Shown: one piece after another, positions 1-8,102 of the stretch
Layout: each line of letters starts with the position of its first letter
Position numbering within the stretch: the stretch's first letter is position 1
NCBI GenBank assembly: GCA_958296165.1
Contig: OY282447.1
Coordinates: forward strand, 4,005,154-4,069,153
Direction: 5' to 3'
Source: an uncultured Pseudomonadales bacterium
GTDB taxonomy: Bacteria > Pseudomonadota > Gammaproteobacteria > Pseudomonadales > Azotimanducaceae
DNA: 64,000 nt
The notes under the pieces: model-generated
The model's database searches: none
What the model saw: the letters and a program-made list of their open reading frames with translations, nothing else
What the model was told of the DNA's origin: nothing
Translations under genes and position numbers: made by a program

Positions 1-924
1 AGCCCGGGCCTCTTGAATCCGAACGGCTATGCGGCGTTCGCCTTGGCCGGCGGTGCGGCGATGGTGGTGGCGTTGTGGGTTTGCGTACTCGGCACGGCGA
101 AGCAGATCCCGCGGCTGCGGCGCGCCGAGGCAACCACCAAGCTCTCGGCGCGGCAATTGTTGGCGGACATGGTGGACGTCTTTCGCGACCGCGACTTCGT
201 AGTGGTCTTCGTCGGATCGATCCTTGCGGCTTTGATCGGTTCCGTCGAAGCCGTTGGCACGCCGTTCATGGGCGTGCATTTCTGGGGACTCAGCACGGAG
301 CAACTCTCCTACGTAGGCGTGGTCGCCCTCATTGCATTCGGGCTGGGCTTCGCGCTGGTGTCGCTGGTCACGCGCAAACTGGACAAGAAGCTCACGCTGA
401 TCGCCTTTTTCCTGATTGCGGTGCTGGCGACCAACGTGCCGATTTGTCTACGGCTACTAGAAGTGAGTTGGTTTCCGGCGAACGACTCGCTAGGGGTGCT
501 GGTGATCTACTTGACGGCCGTGTTCATCGGCGCCACGACCTTGCCGATACTGGGCGCAACCTACAACTCCATGTATGCCGACATCGCCGATGCTCACGAA
601 CTGCGTACGCGCAAGCGCCGCGAAGGCGCAATCTACTCCACGCGAGCGTTCTCCAACAAAGCGGCCGGCGCGTTGGGGCTGTTCATCGGCGGCATCATTC
701 TGGACGTGGTGGCGTTCCCGGAGAATGCCGTCTACGGCACCGTGCCGGCGGAAATCATCTGGAATCTTGGCTTCTTCGTAGGCCCGGCTACGTCCGTTTT
801 CACGTTGCTGGCCCTTGGGCTCTTTTTCCTCTATCGCATCGACAAGGCTGCGCACGATCGTATCGCGCGGGCTTTGGAGGAACGCAAGGATGCGCAGGTC
901 GTCGAACAGCCGGTGGCGCCTTAG
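1..924 (+). CDS. MFS transporter, GPH/MFS_2-like, 5' truncated by window edge
   Basis: The frame is open from base 1, so this is the C-terminal part (about 307 residues) of a polytopic permease. Hydrophobic segments recur through the fragment, with a basic loop (TRKLDKK) after about residue 120 and a long polar loop near MYADIADAHELRTRKRREG. That charged loop followed by ATYNSMYADIAD-type sequence is typical of the glycoside-pentoside-hexuronide/MFS_2 group of sodium or proton sugar symporters, which sit in the inner membrane. A TTG at 13 is only the first possible start inside the window, not a convincing real start. The 3' end overlaps the convergent pentapeptide gene by 4 nt. The substrate cannot be read from the sequence. 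Confidence 0.8.
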   Translation, partial: SPGLLNPNGYAAFALAGGAAMVVALWVCVLGTAKQIPRLRRAEATTKLSARQLLADMVDVFRDRDFVVVFVGSILAALIGSVEAVGTPFMGVHFWGLSTEQLSYVGVVALIAFGLGFALVSLVTRKLDKKLTLIAFFLIAVLATNVPICLRLLEVSWFPANDSLGVLVIYLTAVFIGATTLPILGATYNSMYADIADAHELRTRKRREGAIYSTRAFSNKAAGALGLFIGGIILDVVAFPENAVYGTVPAEIIWNLGFFVGPATSVFTLLALGLFFLYRIDKAAHDRIARALEERKDAQVVEQPVAP

Positions 925-1655
925 CGGGCTGCCGATGTGTCCACATCGACTTGCAGCGGCAGCAATAGCATCAGCGCTTGCTCAGGATAGATACGCACGC
1001 GCTCTAAGGCGACGCTACGCGGATCCAAATTGCTGAAAGTCGCGCCGCGCAAGTCGGCGCCGGTCAAGCGTGCGTTGCGGGCAACGATATTGCTCAAGTC
1101 GGAGTCGCGCAAGTCCGCGCCGCTCAGATTGGCTTCGGCGAATACCGCTTCCACCAAGCGGCACTTGGTTAATACACAGCCGTTCAAGTTGACGCCCGTG
1201 AAATCCGCCCAAAGCAGATTGCAGCCCTCGAATGTGGCACTGGCGAACGCTTCGCCGCCGCGCCCGGCGATGCCCAATCCGAAGTCCGCATAGGAGAGAT
1301 CCAATCCGCCTGCGTTGCAGCCAATCAAGCGCAGCCCATAGGCGTGGCTTCGGCCCAGTTTCGCGGCAGTGAGATCGCAACGCTCGAACGTCGCATCGCG
1401 CAGCGTAGCCAAGGAGAAATCGCACGTTGCCTCGGGGTCGGCAGTGAAGAACGAGCAGCCAATGAATTGCGTCTCGGCGAGATTGGCATTGCGGAACACG
1501 GCACCGGCGAAGTCGCACTCCTCGAAGCAAACGCCTTCGAGATCGCAATCGACGAAGTCGGCACCGGCGCACGAGCGATCGGCGACGCGCTCCAACCGAC
1601 CGCTCCGCAGAGCCGCTAGATCCTGTTTGGAAATCGGCTTGTCTGCTAAGGCCAT
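921..1655 (-). CDS. pentapeptide repeat protein
   Basis: A 244-residue protein made almost entirely of A(D/N)LXX-type pentapeptide repeats (for example NANLAETQF, CDFAGAVF, ANLSGADLRDSDLS, ARLTGADLRGATF), expected to fold as a right-handed quadrilateral beta helix. Family members include Qnr/MfpA-type DNA mimics that protect gyrase, but most have no known role and nothing here points to gyrase in particular. There is no signal peptide or membrane segment, so it is probably cytoplasmic. The ATG at 1655 is the natural start. The gene is convergent with the MFS gene and lies just past the decayed defence island. Confidence 0.85.
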   Translation of the reverse strand: MALADKPISKQDLAALRSGRLERVADRSCAGADFVDCDLEGVCFEECDFAGAVFRNANLAETQFIGCSFFTADPEATCDFSLATLRDATFERCDLTAAKLGRSHAYGLRLIGCNAGGLDLSYADFGLGIAGRGGEAFASATFEGCNLLWADFTGVNLNGCVLTKCRLVEAVFAEANLSGADLRDSDLSNIVARNARLTGADLRGATFSNLDPRSVALERVRIYPEQALMLLLPLQVDVDTSAAR

Positions 1656-1674
1656 GGTGTCAGCCTAGCGCGTG

Positions 1675-1833
1675 CTAGAGCATGTTGCACACGTCCACCT
1701 CCGGGCGTACTTGGCCGATGCGCTGAATACGCCCTTTGCGCTGTTCGAGGCGGGAGGGGTTCCACGGCAAGTCCAGGTTGATGAGCGTACCGAGGCGTTG
1801 CAGGTTCAAGCCCTCTCGACAGGACTTAGACAT
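1675..1833 (-). pseudogene. C-terminal fragment of an SNF2/PLD-type superfamily 2 helicase
   Basis: A 52-codon frame that carries only helicase motifs V and VI: REGLNLQ, then [20 protein letters not shown] and QRIGQ, followed by stop at 1675. The DLPWNP...RLEQR.GRI.RIGQ signature is characteristic of SNF2-like helicases and is very close to helicases of anti-phage loci (phospholipase-D-helicase or DISARM DrmD types). Everything upstream (motifs I-IV) is missing: the frame runs into the end of the toxin gene at 1826-1833 with no further helicase similarity, so this is a fossil and not a small gene. The conserved tail expected after the RIGQ motif is also cut short. The exact helicase family is inference from the motif spelling. 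Confidence 0.7.
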
Positions 1834-2212
1834 GGTCGTCCTCCACAGCACGGGTGCCAGTGCTAGGCGTCCATGTTGAGCAGCCCGTTGCGAAGGCGAG
1901 CGCTTGGCAGACCTGCCCCATCTTCCCCGCGCTCAATGTGCCGACAAAACCACGCAAGCCGTGTTGTTCGACGATCCTTACGTTGTCAAGGTTAACGGCC
2001 GAGTCGTGTTGTAGTCCTTCGTCGACCCCAACTGCAACTTCGCTGGGCAGTTTGCGAATAGTGGACGTGATGGGAGCGACGATGGCCGTGTGCAACGACT
2101 GCAGCGCTTCCTGTCGCGACAACACCAACACGGGCCGGCGCTTGTCCGGCCTCTTGAACACATACCACCAAATCTCGCCACGACGCGGACGGGGGGTCAG
2201 GCGTCTGGCCAC
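1826..2212 (-). CDS. MazF/PemK-like toxin (endoribonuclease family), orphan
   Basis: A 128-residue protein with the PemK/MazF fold signature: N-terminal [24 protein letters not shown], central [10 protein letters not shown], then [13 protein letters not shown] and a C-terminal [13 protein letters not shown] helix. MazF toxins cleave RNA and are normally paired with an antitoxin encoded immediately upstream. Here the GTG start at 2212 lies inside the 3' end of the methylase gene (16 nt overlap), so no antitoxin gene fits upstream. The last 20 or so residues (after FATGC) run past the usual family end into the helicase fragment and are probably a read-through extension. It may depend on a distant antitoxin or be inactive. 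Confidence 0.75.
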   Translation of the reverse strand: MARRLTPRPRRGEIWWYVFKRPDKRRPVLVLSRQEALQSLHTAIVAPITSTIRKLPSEVAVGVDEGLQHDSAVNLDNVRIVEQHGLRGFVGTLSAGKMGQVCQALAFATGCSTWTPSTGTRAVEDDHV

Positions 2213-5200
2213 GGGTCCTCCGAAGTCCAGTCTTCCAGTTCGTCGCTCTGCTCGGCCGCATTCCGGTAGCCGATCCGGTATCGAAGTGCGACTTCCTCGT
2301 CGATAGGCACTTCGTCACGTCGCGGTGGTTCGACACCTGCTTCGTCGCCGCCATTTGGGATCCTCGCCCGCTGCAAAACCGTCCTAGCCGCGGCGAGAGC
2401 GGATGAAGGCAGCCAGTGGCGGCGAGCGGAGGGCTTGACGACCAACACGTCTCCTTCGGGCGTGATATCGACTTCTTTGCGACCGCCAAGCGTCTGAGCC
2501 AACGAGCCGTCGAAGCGCGTTTCCATCTGCTCGATGACATCTTCCACTGCGCCGGATGCGTTCGACGCGCCAATGGCCTCGACGATTGGCGGTTGCCGCT
2601 TATCGTCCAACCAGAAACGAATCGCTCGCAGTGGGTGCGTGGCTGCGGTCTGCCAGATCTCGGCGCACATGTGAACCGTACCGTCGCTCGGTAGCCACGG
2701 TTCAACGGCTGACAGAAAGGTTCGGGCGTATTCGGCAAGCAGGTCCCAGGACGCTGGCACCGTGGAGGCTTTCCATCCGTCCTCCCACTGCCAGCTGGCA
2801 CGGAAGACGCCGTCCCTCACGACTTGCCTCTCCTCGTCGTCCAGTTCGTAGAGATCGAAAACCGCCTCGTCGAGCTGTTGCCATTGGGCCTCGGTTGGCG
2901 TCTCGGCTACGAAGGACGTGGCGAGCGCAAGCACCTTGCGTCCGACGTAGGAATCAACCGCCCACGCCAAGTCCGGTACGGGCATCGACACGACATCCTC
3001 CTGAAGCAGTCTGCGCTTGTCGATGCCGAACGTTGAGCCGGCCATGATGAAGTACCACGACGCAACCGCGGAACTTAGGATGCCGGCGAGCAGATGTCCT
3101 ACCGGTGCCTTGTCTTTCGGCAACGACGCGCCGTAGAACGCGTTTGTGAAGACGGCGTCCTGTTCGAGGACGGCCACGACAGCACGAGGCCCCCTGCTGC
3201 CGTTGTGCAAGTATTCTTTAACAATCAGCAGCGGTGCGTTGTAGATCGCCCGTTTGCGTGAACGATGGGCTGTCGATGCACGGAACCACGGAAGTTCGCC
3301 TTGTGGTGCGAATGGGCGAAGACTGTCGCGGAGTAGCGGCCTGCCACTCAGGGAACCCTCGCTGGGCGTCCCACTGCGCCCCAAAGTCAGTCCCACGCTG
3401 AACTTGGCGTTCATGCTCTGCAGGTGAAAGGACAGCGGCTCTCGCGTGTTGCACAGACGGTCCAGAAGCATCATGTCGTCGTAGCCGCCGAAGCAGGCAG
3501 CCTTCAACAAACCACCGTTGCGCTTCCAGCTAGCCGTGTGCAGCGTCGCCACGTCGCCCGGCGTGATGTCGAATGTGTGGCCACGCGATCCAGACGGTGA
3601 CCGGTGCGCTTGAACCAACTTCAGGTGGTTGTCGAGCTGCCCCTTGTCGTGCCCTGTCAACAAAGCGACGACCGGCGCGTTCGCAGGTCGGAAAAGCCAA
3701 GACGAACAGCTGGAAAGATTCACCAGCATCGCGGGTCCCAAAGCGCCGACGATGTTTTGCGCTGCGACTTTGCCGTCGTGACGACTGAAGAACGGCGTTG
3801 CCTTGAGAACCATGCCGAACCTGCTGCCGGCGTGGGCGAACCGTAGCGCCTGCTCCGCGAACACAAGGCTGCGATCCCTAGGCGGCTGTGGGGTGGAAGG
3901 TTTCGGCATCTGGCTGCGATCACGATTCTCCGTGAACGGCGGATTGCCGACGATCAAATCGAAACCACCCCTAGTGGGCTTGCGAGGCGCAGCCTTGGCA
4001 ACTGGCGCAATGTGAACATCGTGGGCGTCGCCAACTAGCAGCGTGCGGCCGACAATCGGCCTGAATCTCATCCCTCGACCGCCAGACGGATCTTGGTCAA
4101 GCTCCAAGGCAGCGAGGTAAAGACTGAACGCGGCCACCCGTATCGCCGCAGGGCTGATGTCCACGCCATGCACCTGCTCGTAGAGCGCCTCGCGAATCAT
4201 CGCCCGCGCCGGCTCGCCCTGTCCCGCTTTGGCGCGCACCAGTCGCCGCAGCGCCTCTACGAGGAAGACCCCGGATCCGCAAGTGATGTCCAGCACCGTC
4301 TCGTCGCCGGTCAGATCGGCCATGATTTGGTCCAAGATGAGCGAGACCGCCGCAAGAGGCGTGTAGTAGACACCGGACTTCCTAGCCTTGCCGCCCGGTT
4401 TCGAACTGTCCGCCGAGTGTACGAACTGCTCGTAGATCGAGCTGATGAGTTCCACCGGGATTAGGTCGAAACGATAGGGGAACAGGGACGTCTGGCCGGT
4501 CTGCAGATTCACGCCATCAAGGAAATCGGCCACCAGCGCCAAGTGCCGGACGGGGGGAACCTTGACGGCGGACGGGAACATGTCGCCGTTGAATCGGCCC
4601 ACTAGCCAATCGAACAGCTTGGTTGCCGACGGGGAACTGCGCAGCGCTTGCTGGAGTGTTTCGCAGTCCATCTGCCGGAATAGCTGGTCCGGGATGATCT
4701 GGCGGTCCGCTAGATACTTGGCGAAGATCGAACGGCCGATCAACCCTTGTGCTGCGTCTACATCAAGACCAGCAGAAAGCAACGCGCTTTCGAGCGCTGC
4801 CACGTCCTGAAGAAGGCGTTTGTCGACGGTATTGTTTCTCTTTACGCGCGGTTCATTGATCCAGAAGCGGCCTGTTTCCATCGACAGGCGACCGGCCATA
4901 GCATTGAGTTCGGGAAGGCCCTTCGTGCTTGAAGGAGAATCGAGTGGATGGTCGTGCTCGAAGACGGCCAGCAGGCTGGAAGTTGCGGTCTTCGGCCCCT
5001 CGGGCAACGCGAAGCCGTTGTACACCTCGGTTTTGCCAGGCCCAATAAGCCAGAGCAGCGGAACCGTGGCCTCGTTCCACACTTCCTGCTGCCAAGTGGA
5101 GATTTCGTCCTTTGAGGGATTGACCGCGTACTTGAAGTAGACGCCCAGGTTCTCTCGGCGCCAGCAAACGTCCGGCTGGAACGACCCGCGCCGAGTTGGC

Positions 5201-5298
5201 GCATCGCTGGCGAACGTAACGGTCGCGGCAGCCGGCTCGCCATCGTCGCGCAGGTAGCCGGTGGCGGTCAGCGCACGACGGAGGGCGGGCTCAAGCAT
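2197..5298 (-). CDS. Eco57I-type N6-adenine DNA methyltransferase / putative type IIG restriction-modification protein
   Basis: About 1033 residues. The centre holds the gamma-class adenine methylase motifs: SAM-binding motif I as LDITCGSGVFLVEAL after YYTPLAAVSLILDQIM, and catalytic motif IV as DLIVGNPPFTENR. These indicate transfer of methyl to N6 of adenine in DNA. The N-terminal 150 residues (FQPDVCWRRENLGVYFKY, WQQEVWNEATVPLLWLIGPG) could be a nuclease-type domain as in type IIG enzymes, but I see no clear PD-(D/E)XK triad, so cleavage activity is unproven. The start is ambiguous: ATG 5298 lies 13 nt after the DUF2513 stop, while ATG 5367 would overlap that gene by 56 nt. I prefer 5298. 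It forms a run with DUF2513 upstream and the toxin downstream. Confidence 0.85.
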   Translation of the reverse strand: MLEPALRRALTATGYLRDDGEPAAATVTFASDAPTRRGSFQPDVCWRRENLGVYFKYAVNPSKDEISTWQQEVWNEATVPLLWLIGPGKTEVYNGFALPEGPKTATSSLLAVFEHDHPLDSPSSTKGLPELNAMAGRLSMETGRFWINEPRVKRNNTVDKRLLQDVAALESALLSAGLDVDAAQGLIGRSIFAKYLADRQIIPDQLFRQMDCETLQQALRSSPSATKLFDWLVGRFNGDMFPSAVKVPPVRHLALVADFLDGVNLQTGQTSLFPYRFDLIPVELISSIYEQFVHSADSSKPGGKARKSGVYYTPLAAVSLILDQIMADLTGDETVLDITCGSGVFLVEALRRLVRAKAGQGEPARAMIREALYEQVHGVDISPAAIRVAAFSLYLAALELDQDPSGGRGMRFRPIVGRTLLVGDAHDVHIAPVAKAAPRKPTRGGFDLIVGNPPFTENRDRSQMPKPSTPQPPRDRSLVFAEQALRFAHAGSRFGMVLKATPFFSRHDGKVAAQNIVGALGPAMLVNLSSCSSWLFRPANAPVVALLTGHDKGQLDNHLKLVQAHRSPSGSRGHTFDITPGDVATLHTASWKRNGGLLKAACFGGYDDMMLLDRLCNTREPLSFHLQSMNAKFSVGLTLGRSGTPSEGSLSGRPLLRDSLRPFAPQGELPWFRASTAHRSRKRAIYNAPLLIVKEYLHNGSRGPRAVVAVLEQDAVFTNAFYGASLPKDKAPVGHLLAGILSSAVASWYFIMAGSTFGIDKRRLLQEDVVSMPVPDLAWAVDSYVGRKVLALATSFVAETPTEAQWQQLDEAVFDLYELDDEERQVVRDGVFRASWQWEDGWKASTVPASWDLLAEYARTFLSAVEPWLPSDGTVHMCAEIWQTAATHPLRAIRFWLDDKRQPPIVEAIGASNASGAVEDVIEQMETRFDGSLAQTLGGRKEVDITPEGDVLVVKPSARRHWLPSSALAAARTVLQRARIPNGGDEAGVEPPRRDEVPIDEEVALRYRIGYRNAAEQSDELEDWTSEDPWPDA

Positions 5299-5311
5299 GG
5301 GCACAATGGAC

Positions 5312-5653
5312 TCAGCTTCCCATTGCTTTGGTGACGATATCCACAACGGCCTGGGCGGCGCGGGCATAGGGTACGCCGCTGTTGAACAACTCGATGAACT
5401 TGGACGTCGCCATCTGGCCGGTGGTCGGATTGTTGGTCGCGTTTAGGAAGTCGTAGCCGGCGTTGGTGATGCGGGCGATGTGCTGCTCACTTCCAGTCCA
5501 CTCAGCGTGGCCGGTGTCGACCAAGAGTTCCACATGATGGCGATGCTCCCGTGCTTCGTCCGTCATATCGTATGTCATGGGTACGGTCAGGCGGCCCAAA
5601 TCGTCCCTCGACATCTCTTCAAGCAGTTCGAGCATCAATTCAGGCTTCCGCAT
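5312..5653 (-). CDS. DUF2513 family protein
   Basis: A 113-residue protein (MRKPELMLELLEEMS... HVELLVDTGHAEW... ITNAGYDFLNATNNP...) matching the DUF2513 pattern: a small predicted winged-helix-like protein in which a helical N-terminus is followed by a short beta hairpin and an ITxxGYDFL segment. DUF2513 genes are common in prophages and defence islands, with no established function. It is the first intact gene downstream of the DUF1156 fossil and lies 13 nt upstream of the preferred methylase start, so the two are probably cotranscribed. A regulatory role for the methylase is possible but is only inference. Confidence 0.75.
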   Translation of the reverse strand: MRKPELMLELLEEMSRDDLGRLTVPMTYDMTDEAREHRHHVELLVDTGHAEWTGSEQHIARITNAGYDFLNATNNPTTGQMATSKFIELFNSGVPYARAAQAVVDIVTKAMGS

Positions 5654-5695
5654 GGCTGCTCCTAGATTGGCGCGGTCCGGTGCCGAGACGCACCC

Positions 5696-6378
5696 TCACA
5701 CATGGTTGTTCTACACAGCGCCGGCGACCAGTTGTTGCCGCCGTGGCGTCTTGGCGCCAGTGGTCGATGTCTACGCGGGCTAAGTAGCGTAGCACGGTGG
5801 TTAGGGACTCGCGTCGGTGCCAGTAGTCGGGTAGTCGGGCAGTTCTGTGCGTAGCCAGGTGAGGCTCTCGGCCACCTCGCCGGTTTCGGTGGTGCGCCAG
5901 ACGGCGTAGCGGACCAGGGTGCGGTCCTGGTCGCCGTGGGCAAACTCGGTGGCGGTTTTCAAGCGGGTTTGGTTGGCTTTGGCGGTGTGCAGCAGGTGGG
6001 CGTAGTCCTGTACGCCGAAGCCGCGGGCGAACTCCTGGTAGACGCCGGCACGGAAATCGCTGTGGCGTTCCACGTCCAAACCCTTGAGGTAGAGCTTCTC
6101 CACCTGCGTGGGACGATGCCAGAGGTGATCCGGTAGGCCGGCGGGGACCAGATAGTTGCTGGCGGTGCGCACGGCTTGGGCGATGATTCGCCCGATGGAG
6201 TGGGGCTCGTCTCGGCGGCGTTCGCCGGCGATGTCCATGCCCTCGATGGCCCCGTATTTGGCGAGCACGCGCACCGCGGCGGCGTAAGCAGCGAGATGGA
6301 GGTCGGCGTTGGAGAAGTTGGATTGTCGCGTCCAAGACTTGTGCGGTATCGACGCTGAACTCGGCGTCGGTGCCACTA
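5696..6378 (-). pseudogene. 3' remnant of a DUF1156 (anti-phage-associated) methylase-type gene, multiply frameshifted
   Basis: Three frames must be joined to recover one C-terminus. First VDTAQVLDATIQLLQ ends near 6312. A shift then gives ADLHLAAYAAAVRVLAKYG ... YLKGLDVERH ... FGVQDYAHLLHTAKAN ... LRTELPDY. A second shift near 5835 gives WHRRESLTTVLRYLARVDIDHW. A third shift near 5740 gives QLVAGAV, an in-frame TAG at 5711-5713, then NNHV and stop at 5696. This is the conserved end of DUF1156 proteins found in anti-phage loci with DUF499 and PLD-helicase genes. The N-terminal methylase part is absent: the remnant begins right at the HicB stop. Family assignment is from remembered consensus and would need an HMM search to confirm. 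Confidence 0.7.
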
Positions 6379-6381
6379 AGG

Positions 6382-6591
6382 TCACGTGACCAAGACGGTC
6401 TGGGTTCCCACGTACTCACCATCCAAGATCGGCTCGCCATCCTCAAGCAGCAGCTCGATGACTTCCCGGAGATTGGCGTTCAGCTCCTCCAACGTTTCCC
6501 CTTGGCTGTGCGCTCCTGGGAATCCGGGAACGTAGCCAACGTACAAGCGGGTGTCTGGGCAACGTTCGATGACCGCCGTGTAAGTGCGCAT
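6382..6591 (-). CDS. HicB-like antitoxin, orphan
   Basis: About 69 residues from the internal ATG at 6591: MRTYTAVIERCPDTRLYVGYVPGFPGAHSQGETLEELNANLREVIELLLEDG. This is the partly degraded RNase-H-like HicB fold: an N-terminal strand, VGYVPGFPGAHSQGETLEEL and a following amphipathic helix. HicB normally neutralises the HicA mRNA interferase encoded next to it. No HicA frame (short basic protein with a GSH motif) is visible on either side: upstream is the MFS gene, downstream the DUF1156 fossil. It may be a free-standing HicB-like regulator or what is left of a pair. A longer frame starting at 6648 adds a non-conserved N-terminus and is less likely. Confidence 0.7.
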   Translation of the reverse strand: MRTYTAVIERCPDTRLYVGYVPGFPGAHSQGETLEELNANLREVIELLLEDGEPILDGEYVGTQTVLVT

Positions 6592-6667
6592 TGGCGTTGC
6601 CTCAAAGTTGGCGAGCCAGGATACTACCGGCGGCAGCAAGGCAATCAACGCCGATGCGGCGCTTGCC

Positions 6668-8053
6668 CTAACCGCGCCTCGGCGGGCGTATCGCCAGGAT
6701 CAATGCAGCGGCGGCGAGATTGGCGATGGCGACGACCAGCAAGGCGCCGTCGTAGCTGCCGACCGCATCGCGGTAGAGCGAGACTAGCAGTGGTGCGCCA
6801 GCGCCGAAGATCAGGGAGAACGGCAGGGCTGCGCTGCGCACCGCGCCGAGGTGACGGCGGCCGAAGAACGATGCCCAGATCACCTCCTGCAAGGGGATCA
6901 TGCCGCCCCAGCCGACGCCAAGCAGAAAGAAGCCGGCGTAGATGCCAGGCAGCGAGCCGGCGACAACGCTCGCCACGATTGCCAAGAGGGCGGCGCCGGC
7001 CAGGGCGGCGCCAAGCGCGGCAAGGGGCTGGACGCTGGATCGCCTTCGCGTAGACGCACGCGACGCGGCGTGTTGGCGTTGTGCAATCGGGGCGCGCGCT
7101 GCCAAGCGGTCGATGAAATGTCCCCAGATCGGCTTGGCGAGCATCGCCGGCACGGAGGTGATCACGATCATCATGGCGGCGGTGGTGCGGCCGTAGCCGG
7201 CCTCGGTGATGTAAGGCACCGTTTGCAGAAGCATGACGCTGATGTTGATGATGAACAAACCGAAAGCGAGGACGAGCAGGTGGAAGGCGCTGCTCCTCAA
7301 CGCTTGCCTTCGCGTTAGCGAATCTGCGTAGTCGGCCTCGGCGAGCGCCGCCCGGCCAGCGGCAACCTCGTCTGCGCTGTGGCCGTCCGGATGCAAGCCG
7401 TAGTCTTCGGGTGCGCGGCGCATGATGAGTGCGAAAGGCAAGCCGAGTACCAGCGTTGCAGCGCCGAGCGCTTCCCATGCGGAGCGCCAGCCCCAGGCAT
7501 CGATCAGCCAAATGAAAACCGGCGTGCCGCCGATGCCGCCAAAGGACACGCCCATCGCCGCAATCGCCACGGCGCGGCCGCGCAGCTCCACGAACCACTT
7601 GGCCAGCGTGACGTTGACGACGAGATTGCCGAACATCGCGGCGCCAACGGTGAGCAACACGCCGTTCAGCAGGATCCACTCCAGCAGCGTTGTCGTGGCG
7701 CCTAGCAGCCACAGGGCGGCGGCGCTGGTCAACACGCCGCCGATCATGAAACGCCGGCCGCCGAGGCGATCCACCCAAGTGCCGATGAAGAAGCCAGTCA
7801 GCGCCATCACGAAACCGCCGAGCGAGCGTGGGATCGTGAACTCGGCATACGTCCAGCCAAGCTCTTGGGTCATCGGCGTCAAGAACGGCCCGGCCGCGTA
7901 GTTGGTGATGCCGACGGAGACGAACTGCGTGGCGAAAGCGCCCGCGATCAACCAGTATCCGAAGTAGATCGGCGTAGCGCGAGGACGCGCTAGCCCGCTC
8001 CTTATCGCTTGAGTCGAGGGCAGCACGACGACGCTCTCGCTGCCCACAGGCAA
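6668..8053 (-). CDS. MFS transporter (12 TM, oxalate/monocarboxylate-like group)
   Basis: A 461-residue permease with about 12 hydrophobic segments. The N-terminal half carries ITNYAAGPFLTPMTQELGWTYAEF and the conserved loop 2-3 motif WVDRLGGRRFMIGG (the MFS G-x3-D-x2-G-R-R motif). A cytoplasmic basic loop (QRQHAASRASTRRRSSVQ) separates the halves. The sequence style resembles OFA/monocarboxylate porters that take up small organic acids, but the substrate is unknown. It lies 49 nt downstream of the fused acyl-CoA carboxylase on the same strand, so it may import a carboxylic acid used by that enzyme; this is inference from position. Confidence 0.85.
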   Translation of the reverse strand: MPVGSESVVVLPSTQAIRSGLARPRATPIYFGYWLIAGAFATQFVSVGITNYAAGPFLTPMTQELGWTYAEFTIPRSLGGFVMALTGFFIGTWVDRLGGRRFMIGGVLTSAAALWLLGATTTLLEWILLNGVLLTVGAAMFGNLVVNVTLAKWFVELRGRAVAIAAMGVSFGGIGGTPVFIWLIDAWGWRSAWEALGAATLVLGLPFALIMRRAPEDYGLHPDGHSADEVAAGRAALAEADYADSLTRRQALRSSAFHLLVLAFGLFIINISVMLLQTVPYITEAGYGRTTAAMMIVITSVPAMLAKPIWGHFIDRLAARAPIAQRQHAASRASTRRRSSVQPLAALGAALAGAALLAIVASVVAGSLPGIYAGFFLLGVGWGGMIPLQEVIWASFFGRRHLGAVRSAALPFSLIFGAGAPLLVSLYRDAVGSYDGALLVVAIANLAAAALILAIRPPRRG

Positions 8054-8102
8054 TCCAACCGAGCTTCCACCCTAGCTGCGGGCGCGGCAGCTGTGGCGCA
8101 GC

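Noticed and set aside
2197-5298. BREX PglX or Druantia assignment for the methylase island and the DruA-like domain
   Set aside because: None of the partner genes (PglZ, BrxC, DruE) is present, and the DruA-like domain belongs to a transposase.
5640-6446. 268-codon minus-strand frame read as one protein
   Set aside because: Only its first 25 or so relevant codons and a stretch near its end match DUF1156; the middle is an out-of-frame shadow between two frameshifts.
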